DNA of 6,185 bases from Bacillota bacterium (GCA_021820805.1 JAKADF010000154.1:1246-7430); one strand, 5' to 3'; positions 1 to 5,955 are shown, numbered from the stretch's first letter. The notes: generated by a model from the sequence alone, not told the origin. Program-made: numbers and translations.

Positions 1-552
1 GCTTGTATTGATGCTTGCCCGACAGGTGCATTGCTTGCGCCTGGTGTTATTGATGCAACCAGGTGTTTGTCGTATATCACCCAAATGAAGGGGATGATAC
101 CTCGTCAGTATCGCGTCCCGATGGGCAGACGTGTTTGGGGATGCGATACCTGCCAATGGGCGTGTCCTGAAAATAAGGGCGTAGACCGCTCTGAACATAA
201 AGAGTATCTTCCACAAGGCGAATTAGAGTTTCCTGATTTGATTGAAGTCCTGCACTTGAGTCAAAGGGCATTTCAGCGACGTTTTGGGCACACGGCCGCT
301 GCGTGGCGTGGATTACGCACATGGCAACGAAATGCACTCATTGCACTTGGCAATTCTAATTGTATTGAAGCAGTTCCTGAAATTATCCCATTTTTACAAA
401 GCCCACGCCCTGAATTACGAGCAAGTGCTGCGTGGGCATTGATGAGAATTGACGTGCCGGAAGGTATAGAAGCAATAAAGGCAGCTCGACTTGTTGAAGA
501 AGATCCTGAAGTGCAAGAAGAGATGGATTTTGCATTGGGGGTTATACAATGA
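1..552 (+). CDS. queG: Epoxyqueuosine reductase QueG, C-terminal part (5' end outside the window)
   Basis: QueG is a cobalamin-dependent, cytosolic iron-sulfur enzyme that reduces epoxyqueuosine to queuosine at wobble position 34 of GUN-anticodon tRNAs, the last step of the pathway. The frame is open from base 1 and gives 183 residues. The end of the first ferredoxin-like motif is visible as CIDACPTGA (fragment Cys2 and Cys6). It is followed by the family's RCLSYIT segment (Cys22) and the second cluster motif GCDTCQWACPEN (Cys48, Cys51, Cys55). About residues 102-180 form a helical HEAT-like tail (WQRNALIALGN, then ELRASAAWALMRI), as in Bacillus-type QueG. The catalytic cobalamin-binding N-terminal domain is missing only because of the window edge. 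The stop codon overlaps the ogt start as ATGA, so the two are probably translated from one mRNA. No frameshift is seen. Identity is very secure from the paired 4Fe-4S motifs. Confidence 0.95.
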   Translation, partial: ACIDACPTGALLAPGVIDATRCLSYITQMKGMIPRQYRVPMGRRVWGCDTCQWACPENKGVDRSEHKEYLPQGELEFPDLIEVLHLSQRAFQRRFGHTAAAWRGLRTWQRNALIALGNSNCIEAVPEIIPFLQSPRPELRASAAWALMRIDVPEGIEAIKAARLVEEDPEVQEEMDFALGVIQ

Positions 553-1244
553 ACGAGATGGACATGGAAGATTTGCACAGAATCGTGCGCAAATTGGTAA
601 AGAACAAACCATTCCGTGCTGTAGCAAGCGAATCGATTGATACACAAATTGGGCCGATCACGATTCACGCCAGTGAACTTGGAGTTATTAGTGTTGACTT
701 TGGTATTGAAACCAATCTCCCTTTACTATCAAAAGAACTTTTGTCGAATGACGTCATTGTAGATAACGAAAGTGCCTCCTCAATAGAGCTTACTCGGCAT
801 GATAAGAGTAAACTCGAGCAAGCAAAAGAGTATGCACGAGAAGCGGCAATGCAACTTTCCGAGTACTTCCTCGGGAAAAGGATCCGCTTTACTGTACCCC
901 TTTTATACGAAGGAACGAACTTTCAAAAAGCTGTGTGGCAAGCTCTCTTAGAGATTCCATATGGAGAAACCAGAACATACAAAGATATAGCAATCCAAAT
1001 TGGCAGTCCAAAGGCAGTCCGTGCAGTTGGTCAGGCGAACCGTGCAAATCCAATTGCCATCATTGTTCCTTGCCATCGGGTCATCGGAGCCCACGGTGGA
1101 CTCGTTGGATATGCAGGTTCGCAAATCGGAATGAAATCTATGCTCTTAGAGTTGGAACAGCGCATATCAAGCGGCCGTGCACCTGGAGATTGTGAACCAG
1201 GTGGATGTGCCCCCAGTGGCTTTGCCACTTCTAGTACTGCATAA
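549..1244 (+). CDS. ogt: Methylated-DNA--protein-cysteine methyltransferase (O6-alkylguanine-DNA alkyltransferase)
   Basis: This suicide repair protein transfers the alkyl group from O6-alkylguanine (and O4-alkylthymine) in DNA to its own cysteine. The product is 231 aa. The active-site motif PCHRVIG carries the acceptor Cys175. The DNA-binding helix-turn-helix segment lies just before it, with the arginine finger Arg158 (in VRAVGQANR) and Tyr144 (in TRTYKDIA) at the spacing found in human MGMT Tyr114/Arg128/Cys145. Residues about 24-115 are the variable N-terminal ribonuclease-H-like domain (TQIGPITIHAS). The ATG start overlaps the queG stop and has GGGGG at 537-541, 7 bases upstream, so translational coupling is likely. 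It is longer than usual (about 150-190 aa). There are about 23 extra residues at the N-terminus and a Gly/Pro/Ser/Ala-rich tail of about 25 residues containing two cysteines, which looks unstructured. Ogt is used rather than Ada because there is no Ada-type N-terminal zinc domain. Confidence 0.95.
   Translation: MNEMDMEDLHRIVRKLVKNKPFRAVASESIDTQIGPITIHASELGVISVDFGIETNLPLLSKELLSNDVIVDNESASSIELTRHDKSKLEQAKEYAREAAMQLSEYFLGKRIRFTVPLLYEGTNFQKAVWQALLEIPYGETRTYKDIAIQIGSPKAVRAVGQANRANPIAIIVPCHRVIGAHGGLVGYAGSQIGMKSMLLELEQRISSGRAPGDCEPGGCAPSGFATSSTA
1180..1229 (+). other. Two adjacent inverted repeats in the ogt 3' end
   Basis: CACCTGG (1180-1186) pairs with CCAGGTG (1197-1203) around a 10-base loop. 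AGTGGC (1215-1220) pairs with GCCACT (1224-1229) around TTT. Both lie in the codons for the low-complexity tail of ogt. No T-tract follows on either strand, so they are not classical intrinsic terminators. They may still form RNA hairpins near the ends of the two convergent transcripts. Confidence 0.5.
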
Positions 1245-1307
1245 GCCCCAACTGCATAAGCCGTCAAAAGTATTCAAAAGTTAGGTGTTCTAGTGTTCAA
1301 GTGTTTT
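1236..1307. repeat. Cluster of three short tandem or direct repeats at the convergent gene junction
   Basis: ACTGCATAAGCC occurs at 1236-1247, where it contains the ogt stop codon, and again at 1251-1262. TCAAAAGT(AT/TA) is a 10-base unit repeated at 1264-1273 and 1274-1283. An 8-base unit is repeated three times at 1284-1307 (GGTGTTCT, AGTGTTCA, AGTGTTTT); the second copy contains the stop codon of the minus-strand coat gene. The 52-base gap between the convergent genes is thus almost entirely made of short direct duplications. This looks like replication slippage. No T-tract terminator is visible for either gene. Confidence 0.6.
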
Positions 1308-2631
1308 CGTCTTGGCTAAGACTGTCTATTTGCTTAGTGAATTCTTCAAGAAATGATTGTCGTCTCGATTCCTGTTCTTTGAAGGACTTTAAATCTTCAA
1401 TTTGTGACTTATCCTTGAAGAACCGATAACGTGTATGGGACACGCGCCATGCTAAGTATGGAAAACGCAAAAGTGCATTTACAATCTTATACTCAGCTTT
1501 AGGCATTGTATGAACTGCGTTGTAATTCAAAAAGCAGGCGTAGGCAGCATCGGGAATCCAGTTCAGTTGTTGCATGCTCCGTCTTAATAAATGGGCGACA
1601 TCGAGTGCCCGGGGCGCGAATGTTGCTAAATCTAAATCCAGCATATGAACCTGGTGGTTCGTACGGTATATAAAGTTAGAAGGGATGACGTCTAAGTGGC
1701 AAATACCGGGCCTTTCTTCATCAGTCAAAAGGAATTCTTGGCATTCTGCTGACTGTAAAAGGCTTAGACTTTTTGCAGCGTCATCCTGTAAATCTGGTTT
1801 TAACTCGATAAGCATTGAATCATACTCGTCTGGGTTTTCTTTTGCCTCAGCTAAGTGAATCATTTGTCTGAGATCTCGATTGCGTTGTTCTGTAATTTGT
1901 GCCAAATTAAAAACCAGTTGTGGTTGAAACGATTCTTTTGCTTCAAATCCTCTCGTGGATTCGTGAAATTCAGCAAGCGTAAAGGCAGTTTGCCCGATAT
2001 GATCTATCGATGCAAAGTTCACCGCAGGTCCGTCTATCCAGGAAGTTAAATAATAAGTCTTGCCACCCTTTCGAATGAAAGGTTTTTTCGCTTTTGTAAC
2101 CGCAAAACGTGCGTATTTTGTGAAACCGTTTTTCTTTGCGTATGACAAAGCTTGGTTGATGAAATCAACATTTTGCGACAAAAGATGTGTTTGTTTTAGA
2201 GCATAAGTTCCTTTTGATGTATGAAGACGAGTAATATTTTCGTATGGTTGAAACTGTTCAATTGTAAATCCATATTGGCTCGCAATATAGTTTTTCAGCG
2301 ACGTTGTACTCACAGTTTGTTGGCTGGTTAGTGACAATATATCTGCCTTTGCGGACTCGGTGCGAATTTCTGAATTATTCATTTGCGCGACATGGGCCCT
2401 GGCAGGAGGGGCCTTGTGTGAAGAAGTATTTTTCTCATCGCTTTTATTATAAGTCGTCTCATTTGGGGATTTTGTTTCAGAATCAGAACTAGTTCGTTTG
2501 TTGTCAGATTCTTTTTCTTTATTGCTGTCTTCAGGCTGGGTGTTTTGCTTCGCTTGGTCTAAAAAATGCGGCGGTTTCATCAACTCTTGCATAAAATATT
2601 CCAGCCATTCGGGCATTTGAGGTTTCTTCAT
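1297..2631 (-). CDS. CotS-family spore coat protein (aminoglycoside-phosphotransferase/kinase-like fold)
   Basis: The product is 444 aa and resembles the CotS/CotI/YsxE/YutH family of kinase-fold proteins tied to the spore coat, assembled in the mother cell. After a short N-terminal helix-like stretch (about 1-27) comes a very polar region, about 28-80, rich in Ser, Lys, Glu, Asn, Asp and Thr, that is probably disordered. The kinase-like domain follows. It has a candidate ATP-site lysine Lys146 (TYALKQT), the catalytic-loop signature HLDVIPSN (His312, Asp314, Asn319) and the metal-binding segment MLDLDLATF (Asp332 or Asp334). The phosphotransfer motifs are therefore intact. Its biochemical substrate is unknown. 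ATG 2631 is chosen as the start because AGAGGTGAT lies exactly 7 bases upstream; a TTG at 2652 keeps the frame open but would place that site inside the gene. It is downstream of the dehydrogenase but separated from it by a terminator, so it is probably transcribed alone. Specific member (CotS, CotI or YutH) not resolved. Confidence 0.82.
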   Translation of the reverse strand: MKKPQMPEWLEYFMQELMKPPHFLDQAKQNTQPEDSNKEKESDNKRTSSDSETKSPNETTYNKSDEKNTSSHKAPPARAHVAQMNNSEIRTESAKADILSLTSQQTVSTTSLKNYIASQYGFTIEQFQPYENITRLHTSKGTYALKQTHLLSQNVDFINQALSYAKKNGFTKYARFAVTKAKKPFIRKGGKTYYLTSWIDGPAVNFASIDHIGQTAFTLAEFHESTRGFEAKESFQPQLVFNLAQITEQRNRDLRQMIHLAEAKENPDEYDSMLIELKPDLQDDAAKSLSLLQSAECQEFLLTDEERPGICHLDVIPSNFIYRTNHQVHMLDLDLATFAPRALDVAHLLRRSMQQLNWIPDAAYACFLNYNAVHTMPKAEYKIVNALLRFPYLAWRVSHTRYRFFKDKSQIEDLKSFKEQESRRQSFLEEFTKQIDSLSQDENT

Positions 2632-2638
2632 TTTGGAA

Positions 2639-2647
2639 ATCACCTCT
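2639..2647 (-). promoter_or_regulatory. Ribosome binding site that fixes the coat gene start
   Basis: On the minus strand AGAGGTGAT lies 7 bases before ATG 2629-2631. No comparable site precedes the TTG at 2650-2652 (upstream bases ATTACAAATTCA), so the shorter protein is preferred. Confidence 0.75.
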
Positions 2648-2739
2648 GCCAATGAATTTGTAATAGGCCAATTCGTCGATTCGCCTATACACCACTTGTA
2701 GGATATTCAGAGACTTTATTTCTGGGCTGGGCAGGAGCA

Positions 2740-2781
2740 CAGAAAAAGGAGTGTTGATTTAAACTTTAAACCAACACTCCT
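2740..2781 (-). terminator. Rho-independent terminator of the dehydrogenase gene
   Basis: A perfect 10-base-pair stem, AGGAGTGTTG (2747-2756) with CAACACTCCT (2772-2781), encloses a 15-base AT-rich loop. On the minus strand the stem is followed by TTTTTC. It begins 24 bases after the dehydrogenase stop codon and separates that transcript from the coat gene. On the plus strand the right arm is followed by AGTACAG, so termination works in one direction only. Confidence 0.9.
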
Positions 2782-2805
2782 AGTACAGAAATAAGCTATT
2801 TTCGA

Positions 2806-3888
2806 TTATCTATCGCCAAGGGTGCTCCAAACTTCAAGTTTGGTCTTTACACGGCGAATGATTTCGTCTGTGAATTCGGTTGTTGATGTGCCGCCGCCAA
2901 GATCGGTTGTGCGAACACCAGTCATGACTGCTTCGAGCGTGCTTTCGTAAATAGCGCGAGAAGCGAGCTCTGCTTGGTGATCATCGATAAATGATAAGAG
3001 TGATGCTCCAGCAAGAATCATTGCCATTGGGTTTGCAACATTTTTACCAAATAAGCTTGGTGCAGTTCCGTGCGGAGCCTCGGCCATAACAACTTTTGGA
3101 TGGTGCTCCTCATCAAGAGAGAGAAGAAGAGATTCAGAACCAGCAATTGTACCAAACATTTGGAGTACCAAATCGGACAGGCAGTCCCCATCACGATTAA
3201 GAGCTGGAATGACAAGTGCTTCGCCTGCCTTTACGAGCAGCAAGGCATATGTTGCATCAATCAATTGCGGCTCATAAACGACTCCTGGATAACGTTTAGA
3301 AGCTGCGTCGAGTTCTTCTTTGAGCATGCCTTCATAAACTGGGCTGACAGTAAATTTCGGCCCGCCGAATACTTTTGCATTCAACCGTTTTGCGTGTTGG
3401 AATGTGTATTCAGCAACTCCGCGGCAAACAGACCGAGAGATTTTCTCTGTTCGAAATGCGATTTCATCGCCGTTCGATTCTTCACGCCATTCCTTTGCGC
3501 CATATGCATCGTCAACAGCCATGCGAATAACCGAGATCGGCGAAAATACGCTGACCGGGGGCGCGATTCCAGGAATACGGCGACCTGTTCGTACGATTAC
3601 TGTTCCGTTAATTTCTTTACGTAAAATTGCGTTTGGGCTTCCAACGTCACCTTTTGTTTCTGGTGTGATGGTTGCTGCCTTTAAACCAAGTTTGTGCGTG
3701 AGCATTGCAGATGCTGCATCATGTACAACTTGGTTTTTTGTGGCACGACGGTTTTCCAAACTTAAATCGAAATGTTGAAACTCGACTGGAAGGCCGATTA
3801 CCTCTGGCGATAATACGCGCAGGGATTCGAGCAACAGTTCTTGTCCAGTTTGATCCCCGTCCATAACAACGATAGTTGGGTTAGGCAT
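2806..3888 (-). CDS. Isocitrate/isopropylmalate-family dehydrogenase, divergent isocitrate dehydrogenase-like
   Basis: This 360-aa cytosolic enzyme belongs to the metal-dependent beta-decarboxylating dehydrogenases. Visible motifs are an N-terminal DGDQTGQE, the substrate loop SPNAILR (Ser84, Asn86, Arg90) with Arg100 and Arg122, catalytic Tyr129 (DDAYGAKEW) and Lys178, and metal ligands Asp211 (QLIDA), Asp235 and Asp239 (NRDGDCLSD). The coenzyme loop is EAPHGTAP (His273). Spacings match E. coli Icd Ser113/Asn115/Arg119/Arg129 and Arg153/Tyr160. The Ser and Asn that grip the isocitrate gamma-carboxylate favour isocitrate over isopropylmalate. Oddities: the pair after HGTAP is Ser278-Leu279, neither Lys-Tyr (NADP type) nor Asp-Ile (NAD type), and Lys178 is followed by Phe where Asn or Gly-Asn is usual. 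ATG 3888 has GAGGTGAG just upstream. The gene has its own promoter and terminator and lies behind iclR, not beside citrate synthase. Homoisocitrate or another beta-hydroxyacid is a possible alternative substrate. Confidence 0.85.
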   Translation of the reverse strand: MPNPTIVVMDGDQTGQELLLESLRVLSPEVIGLPVEFQHFDLSLENRRATKNQVVHDAASAMLTHKLGLKAATITPETKGDVGSPNAILRKEINGTVIVRTGRRIPGIAPPVSVFSPISVIRMAVDDAYGAKEWREESNGDEIAFRTEKISRSVCRGVAEYTFQHAKRLNAKVFGGPKFTVSPVYEGMLKEELDAASKRYPGVVYEPQLIDATYALLLVKAGEALVIPALNRDGDCLSDLVLQMFGTIAGSESLLLSLDEEHHPKVVMAEAPHGTAPSLFGKNVANPMAMILAGASLLSFIDDHQAELASRAIYESTLEAVMTGVRTTDLGGGTSTTEFTDEIIRRVKTKLEVWSTLGDR

Positions 3889-3911
3889 GTGCTCACCTCG
3901 GATACAATGTT

Positions 3912-3940
3912 TTTTTATGTTGGGTGAGAATGTTTGTCAA
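3912..3940 (-). promoter_or_regulatory. SigA-type promoter of the dehydrogenase gene
   Basis: On the minus strand a perfect TTGACA (3935-3940) is followed after 17 bases by TAAAAA (3912-3917), which matches four of six bases of TATAAT. Transcription would start near 3905, giving a short leader before the ATG at 3888. It lies in the 76-base gap after iclR, so the dehydrogenase can be expressed independently of the regulator. Confidence 0.65.
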
Positions 3941-3943
3941 AAT

Positions 3944-3951
3944 ATGTACAT
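3944..3951. promoter_or_regulatory. Palindrome ATGTACAT beside the dehydrogenase -35 box
   Basis: A perfect 8-base palindrome lies three bases upstream of the -35 hexamer, where an activator or repressor could act. It is short enough to be chance and does not resemble the palindrome at the iclR promoter. Confidence 0.2.
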
Positions 3952-3964
3952 TGCATCAAGTGAA

Positions 3965-4732
3965 TCAGCGCGATAATAGTTTCGTGATCCAAGCAGCTGA
4001 CGAAAGCAATGTCTCCACATATTCAGACATTTTATCAATTGTAAAACGTGATACAGGCCCTGAAATAGATAAAGCAGCGACACATTCTCGATTATGCCCG
4101 AAAATGGGTGCAGCAATCGCAGCTGCTCCTTTGTCACGTTCTTGGATACTGATGGCATACCCGTCACTTCGTATTTTGTCCAACTGTGCGGAGAATTCCT
4201 CATGATTGAAGTCACTTGGAATGTCTTCTTTGTGCAAGACTGTATTTACGAGTGAAGGGTCTGAAAAAGCTAATAAGACTTTTCCAGATGCTCCTATGAA
4301 CAGCGGGTATGTCCGCCCGATGGTAACCACATTACGAATTGGCTCTGTACTTTCGATTGCTTGAATCCGCATTCGCTCTGTTTGACGTCGAATGTATAAA
4401 CTAACAGTCTCCCCAGATAAATCGCGCAGACGAGTCATCTCAGGCAATGCAAGTGTCGACAAATCGCCTGATTGGTTCACGTTACTAAGCAGTTCAAGCA
4501 CGCTCCAACCTAAAACATATTTGTCTGTTTGTGCGTTTTTTCGTACAAACCCCTTGCTTTGCAAAGATGAAAGCAGGCGGTGCACTGTGCTTTTATGCAA
4601 ATGAACTTCCTTGGAGATGTCGCTTAAACTTAACTCTCCGACAGATTTCGAAAAGCATAATAGAATATCAAGCGCCCGATCAACGGCACGTACCGTCGTT
4701 ATCGTTGAAGAAGCCCGATCAATCTCTGACAC
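3965..4732 (-). CDS. IclR-family transcriptional regulator
   Basis: This 255-aa DNA-binding regulator has the usual IclR length (about 250). Residues about 12-75 are the winged helix-turn-helix, starting VRAVDRALDIL. Its recognition helix lies around 46-59 (HKSTVHRLLSSLQSKGF), followed by the wing ending KYVLG. Residues about 90-250 are the ligand-binding domain, with the family segments GETVSLYIRR, FIGASGKVLLAF, GYAISIQERDKGAAAIAAPI and ALSISGP. GTG 4732 is chosen because AGGGGG lies 7 bases upstream and a good promoter sits just beyond. The frame remains open to an ATG at 4828, but that would put the promoter inside the gene and add 32 residues with no IclR similarity. Regulators of this family usually control a neighbouring catabolic gene and bind a small organic acid. 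The dehydrogenase downstream on the same strand, 76 bases away, is the likely target. The effector cannot be named. Confidence 0.93.
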   Translation of the reverse strand: MSEIDRASSTITTVRAVDRALDILLCFSKSVGELSLSDISKEVHLHKSTVHRLLSSLQSKGFVRKNAQTDKYVLGWSVLELLSNVNQSGDLSTLALPEMTRLRDLSGETVSLYIRRQTERMRIQAIESTEPIRNVVTIGRTYPLFIGASGKVLLAFSDPSLVNTVLHKEDIPSDFNHEEFSAQLDKIRSDGYAISIQERDKGAAAIAAPIFGHNRECVAALSISGPVSRFTIDKMSEYVETLLSSAAWITKLLSR

Positions 4733-4739
4733 CTTACAT

Positions 4740-4745
4740 CCCCCT
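4740..4745 (-). promoter_or_regulatory. Ribosome binding site that fixes the iclR start
   Basis: On the minus strand AGGGGG stands 7 bases before the GTG at 4730-4732. It is the strongest Shine-Dalgarno match in the upstream region and decides for the GTG start over the in-frame ATG at 4826-4828. Confidence 0.75.
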
Positions 4746-4762
4746 GTGCATCTCATCGTGCA

Positions 4763-4778
4763 AAACGGTGTTCCGTTT
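4763..4778. promoter_or_regulatory. Palindrome over the iclR transcription start, candidate autoregulatory operator
   Basis: AAACGG (4763-4768) and CCGTTT (4773-4778) form a perfect 6-base inverted repeat around TGTT. It begins four bases downstream of the iclR -10 box and covers the expected start site. IclR proteins bind short palindromes and often repress their own genes, so autorepression is a reasonable inference. The site has not been matched to a known consensus. Confidence 0.4.
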
Positions 4779-4781
4779 GAC

Positions 4782-4810
4782 AGTATAACATACCTGTGTT
4801 TCTGCGTCAT
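4782..4810 (-). promoter_or_regulatory. SigA-type extended -10 promoter of iclR
   Basis: On the minus strand ATGACG (4805-4810) is followed after 17 bases by TATACT (4782-4787). TG stands one base before the -10 box, which is the extended -10 motif. Transcription would start near 4775, 43 bases before the GTG at 4732. Confidence 0.65.
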
Positions 4811-4841
4811 ATTAAACAGGATAGTCATGCCTTAATCTCTT

Positions 4842-4870
4842 CACCTAGACTTGTGTCAGTTTCATATGAT
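4842..4870 (+). promoter_or_regulatory. Possible SigK-like sporulation promoter for the amidase gene
   Basis: CACC (4842-4845), then 17 bases, then CATATGAT (4863-4870) fits the loose mother-cell SigK pattern mACm and CATAnnnT. The overlapping TATGAT could instead be a SigA -10, but no good TTGACA stands at the right distance. The SigK motif is weak in information content, so this is only a suggestion. Confidence 0.3.
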
Positions 4871-4898
4871 GATTTGACGGGAAAGGCAGGGGGCAAAC

Positions 4899-5906
4899 AT
4901 GAGTTCATGGTTGGATGCAATTAAGGGTTATTTTGAAATTCGGAATCGTGCATGGGTAAATTTAGATACTAGCCCGATGTTAAAGCAAATTTGCCCTTCC
5001 AAAGATATAAAGTGGTACAAGTATACTCGCCATTTGATTGAACGCAAAAACGATGCACTAAAGTTTCAAGGCAAGCGTCTCTTGCGGGTTCACAGTACAA
5101 TGCGTGTACGTGATGCGGAGGAAATAAAGAGTCAAGGTATTCGTGCTCATGTAGATGAAACCATTTACTGGGTCTACCAGGATAAAGACAAATTTTCTGT
5201 GGAGTCCCGTGTGATTGTTCATCGTCAAGAATGGTCTCCGCACCGCGGAAACTGGGTGCTCGTAGCTGATCAGGAATCAAACGAACGCGAGAAATTTACA
5301 GAAAGTGTATACCCTGTAGATTTGTCGGCAGTTCAGGGGAATATTGCAGGAGAACTTATTGAATTGAACCGTCAGATTAGTCTGTATGACAGAGTAAAAG
5401 CTATCCGCTATGCAGAATTGTGGTGGAATGGCTACAATCCCACTTTTCCAACGATCGATGATGATTGCACAAACTTTATTTCTCAGTGTCTTCATGCAGG
5501 ACGGCTAAATATGACAAACACTACGAATCGTGCATCTGGTTGGTGGTGCCAGTTCAAAAATGACCGTTCAAGTGAAACTTGGAGCTATAGTTGGGCAGTA
5601 TCTCAAAGTTTGTTCCAGTATTTAATGAAAGGTGTTGGAGCAAGCCGTGTTTCGACTGCGAAAGAATTAAAGATGGGTGATCTCATTTTTTACGACTGGG
5701 ATGGGGCAGGCAAATTCCATCACACAACAATTGTGACAGATTTCGATGAATATGGCGATCCGCTAGTCAATGCTCACTCAGACTCCAGTTATCACAGGCC
5801 GTACACGTATTTTGACAGCAGGGCTTGGAGCAAACGAACCCAATATGCATATGTTCATTTGCCAGATAAGTTTGCAAAAAAAGTAAAGGAGCCGAAAGTG
5901 GATTAG
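4899..5906 (+). CDS. YhbB-like amidase-domain (Amidase_6) protein
   Basis: This 335-aa protein has a C-terminal Amidase_6 domain, a papain/NlpC-P60-like cysteine hydrolase fold, at about residues 160-325. The hallmark runs from [14 protein letters not shown] to [12 protein letters not shown], with Cys190 as the expected nucleophile. It is followed by GWWC, a tryptophan-rich stretch, [14 protein letters not shown] (His274/His275, the likely catalytic histidine) and NAHSDS (Asn291, His293). All candidate catalytic positions are present. The first 155 residues form a separate region of unknown role. No signal peptide or membrane helix is seen, so it probably stays in the cytosol or acts in the mother cell or on the spore. 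AGGGGG (4888-4893) precedes the ATG by five bases. It is divergent from iclR and 49 bases upstream of trmL. Bacillus subtilis yhbB also lies beside queG and trmL, which supports the family call. The substrate is unknown. Confidence 0.8.
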   Translation: MSSWLDAIKGYFEIRNRAWVNLDTSPMLKQICPSKDIKWYKYTRHLIERKNDALKFQGKRLLRVHSTMRVRDAEEIKSQGIRAHVDETIYWVYQDKDKFSVESRVIVHRQEWSPHRGNWVLVADQESNEREKFTESVYPVDLSAVQGNIAGELIELNRQISLYDRVKAIRYAELWWNGYNPTFPTIDDDCTNFISQCLHAGRLNMTNTTNRASGWWCQFKNDRSSETWSYSWAVSQSLFQYLMKGVGASRVSTAKELKMGDLIFYDWDGAGKFHHTTIVTDFDEYGDPLVNAHSDSSYHRPYTYFDSRAWSKRTQYAYVHLPDKFAKKVKEPKVD

Positions 5907-5910
5907 AATG

Positions 5911-5945
5911 TGGTACACTAGCCTCTGGACATATTGGCTTAGAGG
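5911..5945 (+). promoter_or_regulatory. Possible extended -10 promoter and SD-pairing stem before trmL
   Basis: TGGTACACT (5911-5919) has the TGn-plus-hexamer form of an extended -10 box, but no matching -35 box is seen. Immediately after it, CCTCT (5922-5926) can pair with AGAGG (5941-5945), which is the trmL Shine-Dalgarno sequence. The stem is only five base pairs, so control of translation by it is speculative. Confidence 0.25.
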
Positions 5946-5955
5946 TGGGGCAGTT

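Noticed and set aside
77..668. Antisense frames opposite queG and the start of ogt
   Set aside because: They are shadows of secure plus-strand genes, with Cys-rich or random composition and no start signals.
1215..1229. Hairpin AGTGGC-TTT-GCCACT as terminator for ogt or the coat gene
   Set aside because: No T-tract follows on either strand and it lies inside the ogt coding sequence.
2632..2652. Coat gene start at TTG 2652
   Set aside because: The AGAGGTGAT site would then lie within the coding region, and the TTG has no ribosome binding site of its own.
2699..2707. Possible SigK -10 box (AATATCCTA on the minus strand) for the coat gene
   Set aside because: No AC-type -35 element stands at 16-17 bases, and the first base departs from CATA. 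It is too weak to list, although sporulation control of this gene is expected.
2531..2740. Minus-strand frame of 69 codons upstream of and overlapping the coat gene
   Set aside because: It runs out of frame into the coat gene, has no convincing ribosome binding site and no recognisable motif. It starts right beside the dehydrogenase terminator.
3070..3624. Open frame of 184 codons on the plus strand
   Set aside because: It is wholly antisense to the dehydrogenase. Its translation is Cys/Phe/Asn-rich with no recognisable domain, and the opposite strand carries a complete family signature.
4836..4898. Attachment site or mobile-element end at the divergent junction
   Set aside because: No terminal inverted repeats, target duplication or integrase remnant were found here or near 1245-1296.
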